A stretch of DNA of 10,000 bases from Asticcacaulis sp. (GCF_020217185.1 NZ_JAIWNX010000021.1:1-10000), one strand, 5' to 3'; counted from the first letter of the stretch, positions 1-6,250 are shown. Numbers and translations: made by a program. The notes: a model not told the origin generated them from the letters alone.

Positions 1-1
1 G

Positions 2-55
2 ATCAACCTGTCTGAAGACATTCGCATAAGCATCAGTTTTAACTACAGTTGGTGA
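2..55 (+). CDS. C-terminal end of an outer-membrane protein (partial, runs in from the left)
   Basis: An open frame enters from the left edge and ends at TGA 53-55; the readable tail is INLSEDIRISISFNYSW. Alternating polar and hydrophobic residues with a final aromatic residue are what the last beta-strand of a beta-barrel outer-membrane protein looks like, including TonB-dependent receptors and porins. The family cannot be fixed from 17 residues. The stop lies 4 bases before the ATG of the next gene, and the GGTGAG that could serve as that gene's ribosome binding site overlaps this stop, so the two are probably co-transcribed and coupled. The other two plus-strand frames are closed by stops within the first 40 bases, which favours this frame. 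Reality as coding sequence is inferred; barrel identity is a moderate guess. Confidence 0.5.
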   Translation: MNLSEDIRISISFNYSW

Positions 56-59
56 GACG

Positions 60-1094
60 ATGAGCACTCCGGTACAGACGGCATTGGTGGGCTATGGTTA
101 TGCCGGAAAGACCTTCCATGCGCCGCTGATCCGGGCCGCGGCGGGCCTTGCGCTGACCACCGTCGTGTCGTCGCGCCCCGCTGAGGTGCAGGCCGATCTG
201 CCGGGGGTGACGGTCTGTGATTTCGAGGCGGCTCTGGCCGACCCGGCGATCGAACTGATGGTCGTGGCCACGCCCAATGATCTGCACGCCCCGCAGGCCA
301 TCGCCGCGCTCAAGGCGGGCAAGCACGTCGTCATCGACAAACCCTTTGCCCTCACCACCGCAGAGGCCGAAACCGTGCTGGCGGCAGCGCGGGCGGCCAA
401 GCGGCTGGCGACCGTCTTTCATAACCGCCGCTGGGACGGCGATTTTCTGACCGTGAAGCACCTGATCGAAACGGGGGCCCTGGGCGAGATCAGCCTGTTT
501 ATCTCGCGCTTTGACCGCTTTCGCCCGGCCTTGCGCAATCGCTGGCGTGAGCAGGCGCTACCGGGGTCGGGCCTGTGGTACGATCTGGGGGCGCATCTGG
601 TCGATCAGGCCCTGTGCCTGTTTGGCGCGCCCGACGCCATCGCGCTCGATCTGGCGCAGCAGCGCGACGGGTCTGTGGTCGATGACTATTTCCACGCCAC
701 CCTGTTCTACGGAGTTCGGCGCGTGCGCTTGCAGGCCAGCGCTTTGACGCCCGCGCCGGGACCGCGCTTTGAAATCCACGGGCGGTTGGGCAGCTATGTC
801 AAATACGGCCTCGATACGCAGGAAGAGGCGCTGAAGGCCGGACGGCCGGTCGGTGGCGCAGGCTGGGGCATGGACCGCGACGGCGTACTGACGCCGGTGT
901 CGGGTGCCGATCCCCTGCCCCCGGTGGCGCAGCCGACTTTACCGGGGCGCTATCCGGCCTTTTATGAGGGCGTGGCGCAGGCTATTCGCGGCACCGGCCC
1001 CCTGCCCGTCCCCGCCGCAGAGGCGCTCAGCGTCATGCGCCTGCTCGATCTGGGCCGCCAGAGCGCCGAAACGGGCCGGACTCTTTCCCTATAA
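60..1094 (+). CDS. Gfo/Idh/MocA-family NAD(P)-dependent oxidoreductase, YdgJ type
   Basis: A 344-residue cytoplasmic dehydrogenase of the Gfo/Idh/MocA superfamily, which oxidises or reduces sugars, inositols and related polyols with NAD(P). The N-terminal Rossmann fold opens with GYGYAGKTFHAP (residues 11-22), a variant of the usual GxGxxG nucleotide loop. The family EKP motif appears as DKPF with Lys94, and DLGAHLVD (residues 175-182) carries the conserved Asp175 and His179 of the C-terminal substrate domain. From memory of the family, the whole chain resembles E. coli YdgJ closely (HNRRWDxDFLT, SHFDRFRP-like and GSYVKYGLD segments). Length is normal for the family. ATG 60 is chosen because it sits 4 bases after an upstream stop with GGTGAG at 51-56, a short spacing typical of coupled genes. 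Its stop codon lies inside the A-tract beside the hairpin at 1100-1127. The true substrate cannot be told from sequence. Confidence 0.93.
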   Translation: MSTPVQTALVGYGYAGKTFHAPLIRAAAGLALTTVVSSRPAEVQADLPGVTVCDFEAALADPAIELMVVATPNDLHAPQAIAALKAGKHVVIDKPFALTTAEAETVLAAARAAKRLATVFHNRRWDGDFLTVKHLIETGALGEISLFISRFDRFRPALRNRWREQALPGSGLWYDLGAHLVDQALCLFGAPDAIALDLAQQRDGSVVDDYFHATLFYGVRRVRLQASALTPAPGPRFEIHGRLGSYVKYGLDTQEEALKAGRPVGGAGWGMDRDGVLTPVSGADPLPPVAQPTLPGRYPAFYEGVAQAIRGTGPLPVPAAEALSVMRLLDLGRQSAETGRTLSL

Positions 1095-1127
1095 AAAAAG
1101 CCGCTCCGGTGTGGTCACCGGAGCGGC
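1093..1127 (-). terminator. Intrinsic terminator of the TonB-dependent receptor gene
   Basis: A perfect 12-bp stem, GCCGCTCCGGTG (1100-1111) with CACCGGAGCGGC (1116-1127), encloses the loop TGGT. Read on the minus strand it is followed by a run of seven T (complement of 1093-1099), the classic Rho-independent layout for transcripts of the receptor gene ending at 1172. The same A-tract contains the last two bases of the plus-strand oxidoreductase stop codon, so the two convergent genes are packed around one signal. In the plus direction no T-run follows the stem, so termination that way would be weaker. Confidence 0.9.
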
Positions 1128-1171
1128 AGTGTGTATCCGGGCCGCAGCAGAGGCCCGGAGGTCTTCCAAAT

Positions 1172-3508
1172 TTAGAAACGCTTACGAACGGTGACGAAGG
1201 CCTGACGCGGCGCGCCGGGCAGCAGGGTCATGGTCGTGCCCGCGGTGTCGCGGTTGACGAAGCCGCCCGAACCGACCGTCGAGATGTAGTTTTCGTCGGT
1301 CAGGTTGGTGACGTTCAGTTGCACGTCGATATCGGCCGGGAAGCGGTAGCCCAGCGTCGCATCGACCGTGGTGAAGCCTTCGACCTTACCGCCGATGTTT
1401 TCGTAGGTGTAGTAACGCTCGCCCGTGTACTTGGCACCCGCCGTAGCGAACAGCGTACCATTGTCGTAGCTCAGGTCAGCGCTCAGCATGTGCTTGGGCG
1501 TATTGACGACGGTCTTGTCCTTGGTCTGATAGGTTACGCCGTTGCTGGTGTAGTTATCGGCGTACTTGGAGTCGTTATAGCTGTAGGACGACGACAGACG
1601 CAGGCTGTCGGTGAAGCGCCAGGTGCCGCCCAGTTCGACGCCGTTGGTCTTCACCGAACCGACGTTCGACAGGACCGCCGCATTGCCGAGGATCGAAGCG
1701 CCCTGCTGGATGGCCAGCAGACGGTCCGAGAAATCGACGTGATAGATGGCTGCGACGCCGCGGAAGTTGCTGAGGTTCAGGCGCAGGCCGCCTTCAAACG
1801 TCTTCGAGCTTTCCGGCTTCAGCTTCTGGCTGACGAAGTTGACAATGGCCTGCGACTGCGAAGCGAAGGGGCCCGACGTCGCCGCCGACACGTAGGCGGC
1901 CATGTTTTCCGAGTAGGAGCCGAACAGTTCGACTTCCGGCAGGGCCTTGAAGACGATACCGGCCTGCGGCAGGAAGCTGTCGTCCGACTTGATCTTGCCC
2001 GACAGGGCGCTGCCCGTGACGGTCGAGACCGAGTTTTCCACCTTCATCGCCTTGAAGCCGTAGTTCAGCTTCAGGCGCTCGCTGAGGGTCCACACGTCCT
2101 GAACGTAGCCGACCGTGGTCTTGGTGTTGAACTTGTATTCCCACTGGGTCTTGATCGGGTTCGACTGGAAGCCCAGCGAATCGCGCGACGGGGCGTTCAG
2201 GGTTTCGCCATAGAAGCGGCGGGCCTGATTGAAGTCGTTGTCTTCGACCCACAGACCGGCGGTCACCATGTGCGCGCCGAGGTCGAAGTTCACCGCGCCA
2301 AAGGCCCCCTTGCGGTCGATGTCGTATTCCGTGGTGCGGATCGACAGCGGCGCATTATTGGTGGTCGCGCTGGCCACGCCGTAGTTCGGCGAGATCGTGT
2401 AAGGGGTGACCCACAGGCCCTGACCCTTGTTGGTGTGGTTGTAGAGGGTGCCCGACACCTTGATCATGTCGTTGATCGGGGTCTCATAGCTGAGCGCCAT
2501 CAGGTCGTCATCGCGCACGCCCGCGCCGTAATAGTAGGCGTCGTCCGGGTTGGCCACGCCGTAGGCGGCGTAGGGGTTGACACCTTTGCCGGTCCAGTAG
2601 CCCGAATTGGGGTCAAGCTGACCCGAAGCGTAGAGGGCCGGATTGTTGAGGGTGGTAGCCACGCCGATGGCGGCGGCGTAGTTCGGCTGGAAGTTATCCC
2701 AGTCGCGGCCCAGACGTCCGATCATTTCGAACGACATGTCCTGATAGTCCTGCTCGCGGCGTTCGGAGTGGTTGATGAAGCCGGTCAGTTCGCCTTCGCC
2801 CAGCGGCAGCACGGCCTTGGCGCTGATCTGCTGCTGCTTCTGCTCGCCGCCGCCCTTCCACTTGTCGGACTTCTGATCGGCGACCGACACAAAGGCGCGC
2901 AGGCCACCGAGGTTATCGAGCGTGCCGGTTTCAAAGCGGCCATAGAGGCGGTGCATCGAGTCCGAACCGACCGTGCCGGTCAGCTCGCCGCCCATGTTCT
3001 GGGCCGGGTCGCGCGAGAAGAATTGCAGCGTGCCGCCAAGGTTGGAGGTCGAAGCGGTCGAAAGCGCACCGGCACCCTGCATCAGGTCCACACGGGCTAC
3101 GTCCTCGGAGATGATGGCGCGCGAAATGTGCAGACCGTTGTGGTTGCCATAGGACATGTCGCCCAGCGGCACGCCATCCAGCGTAAAGCCGAGCTGGTTC
3201 TGGTTGAAGCCGCGCAGGGTGATGCGGGTGGACCATTCATAGGCCCCGAAGGCGTCGGCCGACTGGAAGGACACGCCCGGCAGCTTGTCGATGGCCTTCA
3301 GCGGCGAGGTGCCGGCGGCTTCGAGCGACAGTTCGCTGCCCTTCAGCGTCTGGAGCTGACGGCTCTGACCCTGACCATAGACGATGACTTCGGTGATCTC
3401 TTCGGCCGGAGCCGCAGCGGCCTCCGCCTTGGGCGCTTCCGCCGCCAGAACCGGCGCGGCAGCAAACAAAAGGGCCAGGGCAGTCCCGGCTTGCAGATAG
3501 GCTTTCAT
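1172..3508 (-). CDS. TonB-dependent outer-membrane receptor
   Basis: A 778-residue outer-membrane active-transport receptor driven by the TonB-ExbB-ExbD complex. The chosen ATG at 3508 follows GGGGA (3520-3516) at good spacing and begins a standard Sec signal peptide (MKAYLQAGTALALLFAAAP, cleavage near residue 22-23). The more upstream GTG at 3535 would bury that signal and is rejected. A TonB-box-like ITEVIVYG follows at about residues 38-45. The plug domain spans roughly 50-165, with LPGVSFQ, ITLRGF, FTLDGVPLGD, VARVDLMQGAGAL and NLGGTLQFFSRDP segments. The rest is a 22-strand-type barrel containing a late LNVTNLTDENY segment and ending VTVRKRF, with the terminal Phe used for barrel assembly. 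Substrate is unknown: there is no adjacent siderophore, B12 or sugar locus beyond the convergent oxidoreductase. The gene appears monocistronic, with its own terminator at 1093-1127. Confidence 0.95.
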   Translation of the reverse strand: MKAYLQAGTALALLFAAAPVLAAEAPKAEAAAAPAEEITEVIVYGQGQSRQLQTLKGSELSLEAAGTSPLKAIDKLPGVSFQSADAFGAYEWSTRITLRGFNQNQLGFTLDGVPLGDMSYGNHNGLHISRAIISEDVARVDLMQGAGALSTASTSNLGGTLQFFSRDPAQNMGGELTGTVGSDSMHRLYGRFETGTLDNLGGLRAFVSVADQKSDKWKGGGEQKQQQISAKAVLPLGEGELTGFINHSERREQDYQDMSFEMIGRLGRDWDNFQPNYAAAIGVATTLNNPALYASGQLDPNSGYWTGKGVNPYAAYGVANPDDAYYYGAGVRDDDLMALSYETPINDMIKVSGTLYNHTNKGQGLWVTPYTISPNYGVASATTNNAPLSIRTTEYDIDRKGAFGAVNFDLGAHMVTAGLWVEDNDFNQARRFYGETLNAPSRDSLGFQSNPIKTQWEYKFNTKTTVGYVQDVWTLSERLKLNYGFKAMKVENSVSTVTGSALSGKIKSDDSFLPQAGIVFKALPEVELFGSYSENMAAYVSAATSGPFASQSQAIVNFVSQKLKPESSKTFEGGLRLNLSNFRGVAAIYHVDFSDRLLAIQQGASILGNAAVLSNVGSVKTNGVELGGTWRFTDSLRLSSSYSYNDSKYADNYTSNGVTYQTKDKTVVNTPKHMLSADLSYDNGTLFATAGAKYTGERYYTYENIGGKVEGFTTVDATLGYRFPADIDVQLNVTNLTDENYISTVGSGGFVNRDTAGTTMTLLPGAPRQAFVTVRKRF

Positions 3509-3585
3509 ACTCAAATCCCCAATGGGCGTCCACACGACGCCGCTGAGGAACGCTGCTACGCGGCCATGATGACAGCCGCTTAACC

Positions 3586-3622
3586 AAACGGCGACACAGC
3601 CATGTCAGCCGTGTCGCCGTTT
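3586..3622 (-). terminator. Inverted repeat, probable terminator after eipA
   Basis: AAACGGCGACAC (3586-3597) pairs perfectly with GTGTCGCCGTTT (3611-3622) around a 13-base loop. It lies between the stop of eipA (3660) and the start of the receptor gene (3508), both on the minus strand. On the minus strand the stem is followed by TTTGGTTAAG, a weak T-tract, so it could end the eipA transcript and insulate the receptor. An operator for the receptor promoter is the alternative, since the symmetric arms sit about 80-115 bases upstream of its start codon. Confidence 0.55.
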
Positions 3623-3659
3623 TGTGACGGGGATTTTTCGCAACAGTGGGAAATGAGGC

Positions 3660-4277
3660 TTAGGCCGGGAACCACTTGCGCGTCTTGGAATAGGCCAGAT
3701 AGCCGATATTGGCCCCCAGACGGAACCCGACGCCGGCGCGGATCGGGGCCACGATGGTGTCGTCGGACTGCTGATAGTTGACGCCGAGGCCACCGATAAA
3801 ATAGGCCGAGCCATCGACGCCGGGGAAGCGCTGATAGATTTTCTCAACGTCATAAAGGCCATAGACGAGCGAGAAGACGCGCGAGGCATTGCCGCCGGTA
3901 TCAAAGCCGACCGACGGGCCGCGCCAGAAGATTTTTTGCGGGCTGGGCAAGGCCTTCATATGCACCAGCCCCTTGCCATAGCGCAGACCGACCGCAATGG
4001 CCCCGGACACTTCTTCACCGGCGATATAGGCGGTCGGGCGATCACCATAGTCGGAGAAGATTTTTTCGATGGCTCCGCCCAGCGCCTCGACCGTTACGCC
4101 AAGGAAGTCGGACCCGGCGCGCAGGATTTCATCGCGCTGATAGCCTTCGGCACGACCGGATGGGGCGCTGGAAGATGAGGCGGAGGCTCCGGTCTGGGCC
4201 AGGGCCTGAAGCGGCGAAGCGATCAGCGGGGTGGCGGCCGTAGCGGCGGCACCCATCAGAAAATGGCGGCGTTCCAT
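3660..4277 (-). CDS. eipA: EipA-family (DUF1134) periplasmic envelope-integrity protein
   Basis: A 205-residue exported protein of the DUF1134 family, named EipA in Brucella, where it is periplasmic and needed for envelope stress resistance and virulence; the family is widespread in Alphaproteobacteria. The N-terminus MERRHFLMGAAATAAT has a twin-arginine-like RRxFL motif and a hydrophobic stretch ending near Ala27, then a Ser-rich linker to about residue 45. Family segments visible are YIAGEEVSGA (84-93), FWRGPSVGFD (117-126), the PGVDGSAY core (152-159) and the terminal APIRAGVGFRLGANIGYL block. Length matches the family. The ATG at 4277 has GGAG about 11 bases upstream. A GAGTC site (CcrM-type GANTC) lies just upstream at 4287-4291. 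A degenerate TTAA/TTAC pair at 4306-4321 loosely resembles a CtrA site but its spacing is off. SYLF-domain lipid-binding proteins share a similar look, but the motif set fits DUF1134 better. Confidence 0.88.
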   Translation of the reverse strand: MERRHFLMGAAATAATPLIASPLQALAQTGASASSSSAPSGRAEGYQRDEILRAGSDFLGVTVEALGGAIEKIFSDYGDRPTAYIAGEEVSGAIAVGLRYGKGLVHMKALPSPQKIFWRGPSVGFDTGGNASRVFSLVYGLYDVEKIYQRFPGVDGSAYFIGGLGVNYQQSDDTIVAPIRAGVGFRLGANIGYLAYSKTRKWFPA

Positions 4278-4319
4278 GACGCAAGAGACTCCGTCGAAAA
4301 TAAGCGTAAGGCTTTTATT

Positions 4320-4401
4320 AACCCTGAAGGGGTGACCAAATCCTTACCGGGGGCTTCAGTCAGGGTTCATCTATCGCCCTATTGCATGTCTGAAATAGGG
4401 C
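4320..4401. repeat. Two inverted repeats upstream of eipA
   Basis: The first is AACCCTGA (4320-4327) with TCAGGGTT (4360-4367); an alternative pairing uses CTGAAG (4324-4329) with CTTCAG (4354-4359), so two mutually exclusive stems are possible. The second is GCCCTATT (4376-4383) with AATAGGGC (4394-4401), loop of 10 bases, just after the stop of the minus-strand gene at 4423. The second may be a weak terminator for that gene, although no T-tract follows. The first could be leader structure or an operator for eipA. Confidence 0.45.
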
Positions 4402-4422
4402 TGCCTTCCGCGCCTGTGAGGC

Positions 4423-5100
4423 TCAATCGTCCCAGCCCTGACGGCATTTCTTCTTGCCGGAGACCATATCGCGCAGGCCGGGATAGGCCCCGCGCCCTTC
4501 GCGGTACTTCTGCCATTCGCGTTCGCGGGCCGCCAGACAAAGTTGCGTCGGGCGGGTTTCCGGCGGTTTTAGCGGCAGCACCACCTCTTTGGGCGGGCTG
4601 ACGGGGCAGTCTTTATCCATCGGACGGCCGTCATTACGCTGCTGGATGCAAAATTGACGCTTGTTCAGGGCGCGCGTCGCTGCGGCCCGGCCCGCGTCGC
4701 CGCCTTCGGCATAGGCGCGCGGTGTGACGCCGGTGCCGGTTTCGGAGGCTGCGGGCGGTGCGGATGGCTTTTCAATGAGGGATGGCGGCGTCTGAATCTG
4801 GGGCACAGGCGGGCGCGGCGCAGGCTGTGTGGGGGCCGGTAAAGAACGGCGCGGAGTGGGTTCAGCAGGCGTCGGGGCGGGCACGGCCTCGGTTTGCGGT
4901 TCCGACCGAGCAATAACCGGCATGGGCCACAGCTCGACTTCTGCCGGCGGCGGCTCTGGCGCAGAGGGCGCAGGCGTCAGCCACACCACCATAAGAGCGG
5001 CCAGCGCGTGCAGGGCCAAAGCCACCGCTACCGCCCAACCCCACCGTCCTGCGCGGTTACGCACCCTGCCCTGCCCGTTCGTCATAGCCGCATTGACCAT
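4423..5100 (-). CDS. Proline-rich single-pass inner-membrane protein with TonB-like N-terminus
   Basis: A 225-residue protein that I cannot assign to a named family. A basic N-terminus (RVRNRAGR, residues 12-19) precedes one transmembrane segment (about 22-41, WAVAVALALHALAALMVVWL), predicting N-in topology with the rest in the periplasm. The membrane helix carries a central His31 in an ALHALAAL context, much like the N-terminal helix of TonB proteins. Residues 43-120 are strongly proline/alanine-rich, again as in TonB. The C-terminal region (about 130-225) does not look like the TonB C-terminal domain: it is charged and contains four cysteines (151, 165, 188, 219), which could form two disulfides. 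ATG 5100 is used, with a weak GGCGG upstream; ATG 5085 (residue 6) is possible. It is transcribed away from the small ORF at 5224, sharing a 123-base divergent intergenic region. A stator or energy-transducer role is a hypothesis only. Confidence 0.75.
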   Translation of the reverse strand: MVNAAMTNGQGRVRNRAGRWGWAVAVALALHALAALMVVWLTPAPSAPEPPPAEVELWPMPVIARSEPQTEAVPAPTPAEPTPRRSLPAPTQPAPRPPVPQIQTPPSLIEKPSAPPAASETGTGVTPRAYAEGGDAGRAAATRALNKRQFCIQQRNDGRPMDKDCPVSPPKEVVLPLKPPETRPTQLCLAAREREWQKYREGRGAYPGLRDMVSGKKKCRQGWDD

Positions 5101-5206
5101 GCCGCCGTGTCGGGATTACGGCGTCAGTGGGGCGGCAATAGGCGCTTTCACGACAAGGTGTACATATGGCTCGCCAAAAAGGGCGTAAACTCTCACCGTT
5201 GTGTCG

Positions 5207-5217
5207 AAAGGAGGTGA
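5207..5217 (+). promoter_or_regulatory. Near-perfect Shine-Dalgarno for the 36-residue ORF
   Basis: AAAGGAGGTGA at 5207-5217 is complementary to essentially the whole anti-Shine-Dalgarno end of 16S rRNA, and the GGAGG core ends 9 bases before ATG 5224. This is the strongest ribosome binding site in the window and is the main reason to accept the very short ORF that follows as translated. Confidence 0.75.
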
Positions 5218-5223
5218 GCCAAG

Positions 5224-5334
5224 ATGCGCGCCTTTAAGATCAACCCCGACGACCTGATGGACAAGATATTCCCGATGGTCATTGCCGGGGCTATGCTGGC
5301 GGCCTTTGTCGCCGCCGTTTTCTCCGCCTTCTGA
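5224..5334 (+). CDS. Small membrane peptide (36 aa), hypothetical
   Basis: A 36-codon ORF, not recognised. The first 14 residues are polar and charged (MRAFKINPDDLMDK); the remainder, IFPMVIAGAMLAAFVAAVF then SAF, is long and hydrophobic enough for one transmembrane helix reaching nearly to the C-terminus. A near-perfect Shine-Dalgarno sits 9 bases before the ATG. It diverges from the proline-rich membrane protein at 5100 and converges with the yjbR-type gene, ending 13 bases from that gene's stop. No terminator follows. Candidate roles for peptides of this build include a regulator or stabiliser of a membrane protein, a small envelope-stress protein, or a type I toxin; the sequence does not decide between them. 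Confidence 0.65.
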   Translation: MRAFKINPDDLMDKIFPMVIAGAMLAAFVAAVFSAF

Positions 5335-5347
5335 ACATCACCGGCTA

Positions 5348-5710
5348 TCAGGCCCGTGACGAGGCCTCATCCCAGGCTTTCAGCGTGCGTTTCTTCACCT
5401 GTGCGCGCCACACCCGATCGATATTGGCCTTCACCCAGTCTATATCGACGCGGTCGGGGCGCGCCAGTATGAGTGGCCACGGCCGATGATGGTCCGTGGT
5501 GAAAAACGTGTCCGGATCGACCTCCAGCAGAAAGTCGCGCTCCTCAAACGACACCTTGAACACCGGCGCGTCATAGGTCGGATTCCAGAACAGGATCACC
5601 TTGCCATTGACTTTGCCATTGACCTTGAACGACCGCGCGTCCCAGGACGTCGTTTCTTCCGTGTCCGGATAGGCCAGAACAATCTCTTTCAGCCGTTCAA
5701 ACGTCAGCAT
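5348..5710 (-). CDS. MmcQ/YjbR family protein
   Basis: A 120-residue cytoplasmic protein of the MmcQ/YjbR family (DUF419), small alpha/beta proteins with a CyaY/double-wing-like fold that are often annotated as DNA-binding but whose biological role is not established. Visible family features are the opening TFERLKEIVLAYPDTEETTSW, the central VFKVSFEERDFLLEVDPDTF strand set, the TTDHHRPWPLIL motif (residues 71-82) and the closing DWVKANIDRVWR helix. Start ATG 5710 is well supported by GGAGG at 5720-5716 with a 5-base spacer. Residues 31-38 read NGKVNGKV, a duplicated four-residue unit encoded by an almost exact 12-bp tandem repeat; this lengthens a beta-hairpin loop. The gene stands alone between two small plus-strand membrane-peptide ORFs. 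Confidence 0.88.
   Translation of the reverse strand: MLTFERLKEIVLAYPDTEETTSWDARSFKVNGKVNGKVILFWNPTYDAPVFKVSFEERDFLLEVDPDTFFTTDHHRPWPLILARPDRVDIDWVKANIDRVWRAQVKKRTLKAWDEASSRA
5601..5624. repeat. 12-bp tandem duplication inside the yjbR-type gene
   Basis: Two copies of TTGCCATTGAC plus one variable base (5601-5612 ending T, 5613-5624 ending C) lie head to tail. They encode the doubled NGKV of the minus-strand protein. The near identity at nucleotide level suggests a recent slippage duplication that keeps the frame. Confidence 0.85.
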
Positions 5711-5856
5711 ACCACCCTCCGGCTTGCCTGATCACGAAGCTTAACAGGTTTCGCCGCGTTTGCTTACCGGATGTGATGGCACTGCGACATATAGACCCCT
5801 AACCTTTTTCGCACTCGCAACATATATAGTCGTCGTCAACACAAGGAGAGTATCAG

Positions 5857-5961
5857 ATGACCCTGATCAAGTTGAGCGACACGTTCGGTATGGTTGGCAA
5901 CCTGTTGTTTGCCGGTATCCTGCCTATGGCAGCCCTGATTGCCGCGGCCAGCCTGCTGTAA
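5857..5961 (+). CDS. Small membrane peptide (34 aa), hypothetical
   Basis: A 34-codon ORF, not recognised. It begins MTLIKLSDTFGMVGN and continues with a hydrophobic segment, LLFAGILPMAALIAAASLL, that reaches the C-terminus, predicting one membrane helix with a short polar N-terminal tail. AAGGAG at 5843-5848 sits 8 bases before the ATG. A TATAGT at 5825-5830 is a possible -10 element giving a very short leader, though no convincing -35 precedes it. A strong intrinsic terminator begins 20 bases after the stop, so this appears to be a complete small transcription unit. Its architecture matches the 36-residue peptide at 5224 (polar start, C-terminal helix) without clear sequence identity. It diverges from the yjbR-type gene. 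Confidence 0.65.
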   Translation: MTLIKLSDTFGMVGNLLFAGILPMAALIAAASLL

Positions 5962-5981
5962 ACCGAACTGTAAAATCTATG

Positions 5982-6019
5982 AAAAAGGACGGCGGATCAT
6001 TGGATCGCGCCGTCTTTTT
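5982..6019 (+). terminator. Intrinsic terminator after the 34-aa ORF
   Basis: GACGGCG (5988-5994) pairs with CGCCGTC (6008-6014). Inside it GATC (5995-5998) pairs with GATC (6003-6006), leaving a single G bulge and a 4-base loop. The stem is flanked by AAAAA (5982-5986) and TTTTT (6015-6019), which also extend the pairing. The T-run places it on the plus strand. Confidence 0.9.
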
Positions 6020-6092
6020 CATTTGAAACGCCTCAAGTGAGAAACCGCGCCCGGCGCATTGACACACCGCTCAGGCCGGTGATGATGGCTGC

Positions 6093-6223
6093 ATAATACC
6101 AACGGCCGAAGATGCTGACCGCATCCGGCCGTTGAAGAAACGAGGATTTCTCATATGTGTTAGTGACATGAGAAATCCTCGAATGGAATACCAAGAGTCA
6201 TTTTCAATGACCCTTGGTATAAT
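6093..6223. repeat. Intergenic cassette of three hairpins with terminal inverted repeats
   Basis: Three inverted repeats lie in tandem with 6-base spacers. Hairpin A pairs CAACGGCCG (6100-6108) and GATGC (6111-6115) with GCATC (6121-6125) and CGGCCGTTG (6126-6134), with an AA bulge. Hairpin B pairs CGAGGATTTCTCAT (6141-6154) with ATGAGAAATCCTCG (6168-6181). Hairpin C pairs ATACCAAG and GTCATT (6188-6202) with AATGAC and CTTGGTAT (6206-6220) around one A-C mismatch. The outer ends, ATAATACCAACGG (from 6093) and, read from the other strand, ATTATACCAAGGG, agree at 11 of 13 positions. The architecture suggests a non-coding mobile or REP/MITE-like dispersed element; copy number in the genome cannot be judged here. 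Confidence 0.75.
6218..6223 (+). promoter_or_regulatory. Possible -10 element of the esterase gene at the cassette edge
   Basis: TATAAT at 6218-6223 is an exact -10 hexamer overlapping the right end of the hairpin cassette. Its predicted start near 6230 would give a leader of about 20 bases before ATG 6251. The hexamer 17 bases upstream (GAGTCA, 6195-6200) is a poor -35 and lies in the left arm of hairpin C, so the call rests on the -10 and the distance only. Confidence 0.3.
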
Positions 6224-6250
6224 CTACAAAAAACCGTACAGGAGCGAAAC

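Noticed and set aside
3533-3535. GTG start for the TonB-dependent receptor
   Set aside because: It would add nine residues before the signal peptide; ATG 3508 has a properly spaced GGGGA and begins the signal sequence directly.
1109-3583. Very long plus-strand open frame (over 800 codons) opposite the TonB-dependent receptor
   Set aside because: It is the antisense shadow of a well-supported receptor gene with signal peptide, plug and barrel motifs. The translated product is Val/Gly/Arg-rich with no recognisable domain, as expected from GC-biased third positions.
5760-6026. 88-codon plus-strand frame overlapping the 34-aa peptide ORF
   Set aside because: It reads through a strong intrinsic terminator, has no ribosome binding site, and is out of frame with the well-signalled ORF at 5857.
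6059-6064. Exact TTGACA, a possible -35 box
   Set aside because: No acceptable -10 lies 15-19 bases downstream, and the Caulobacter-type GCTANAWC element is also absent at its expected distance; treated as chance.
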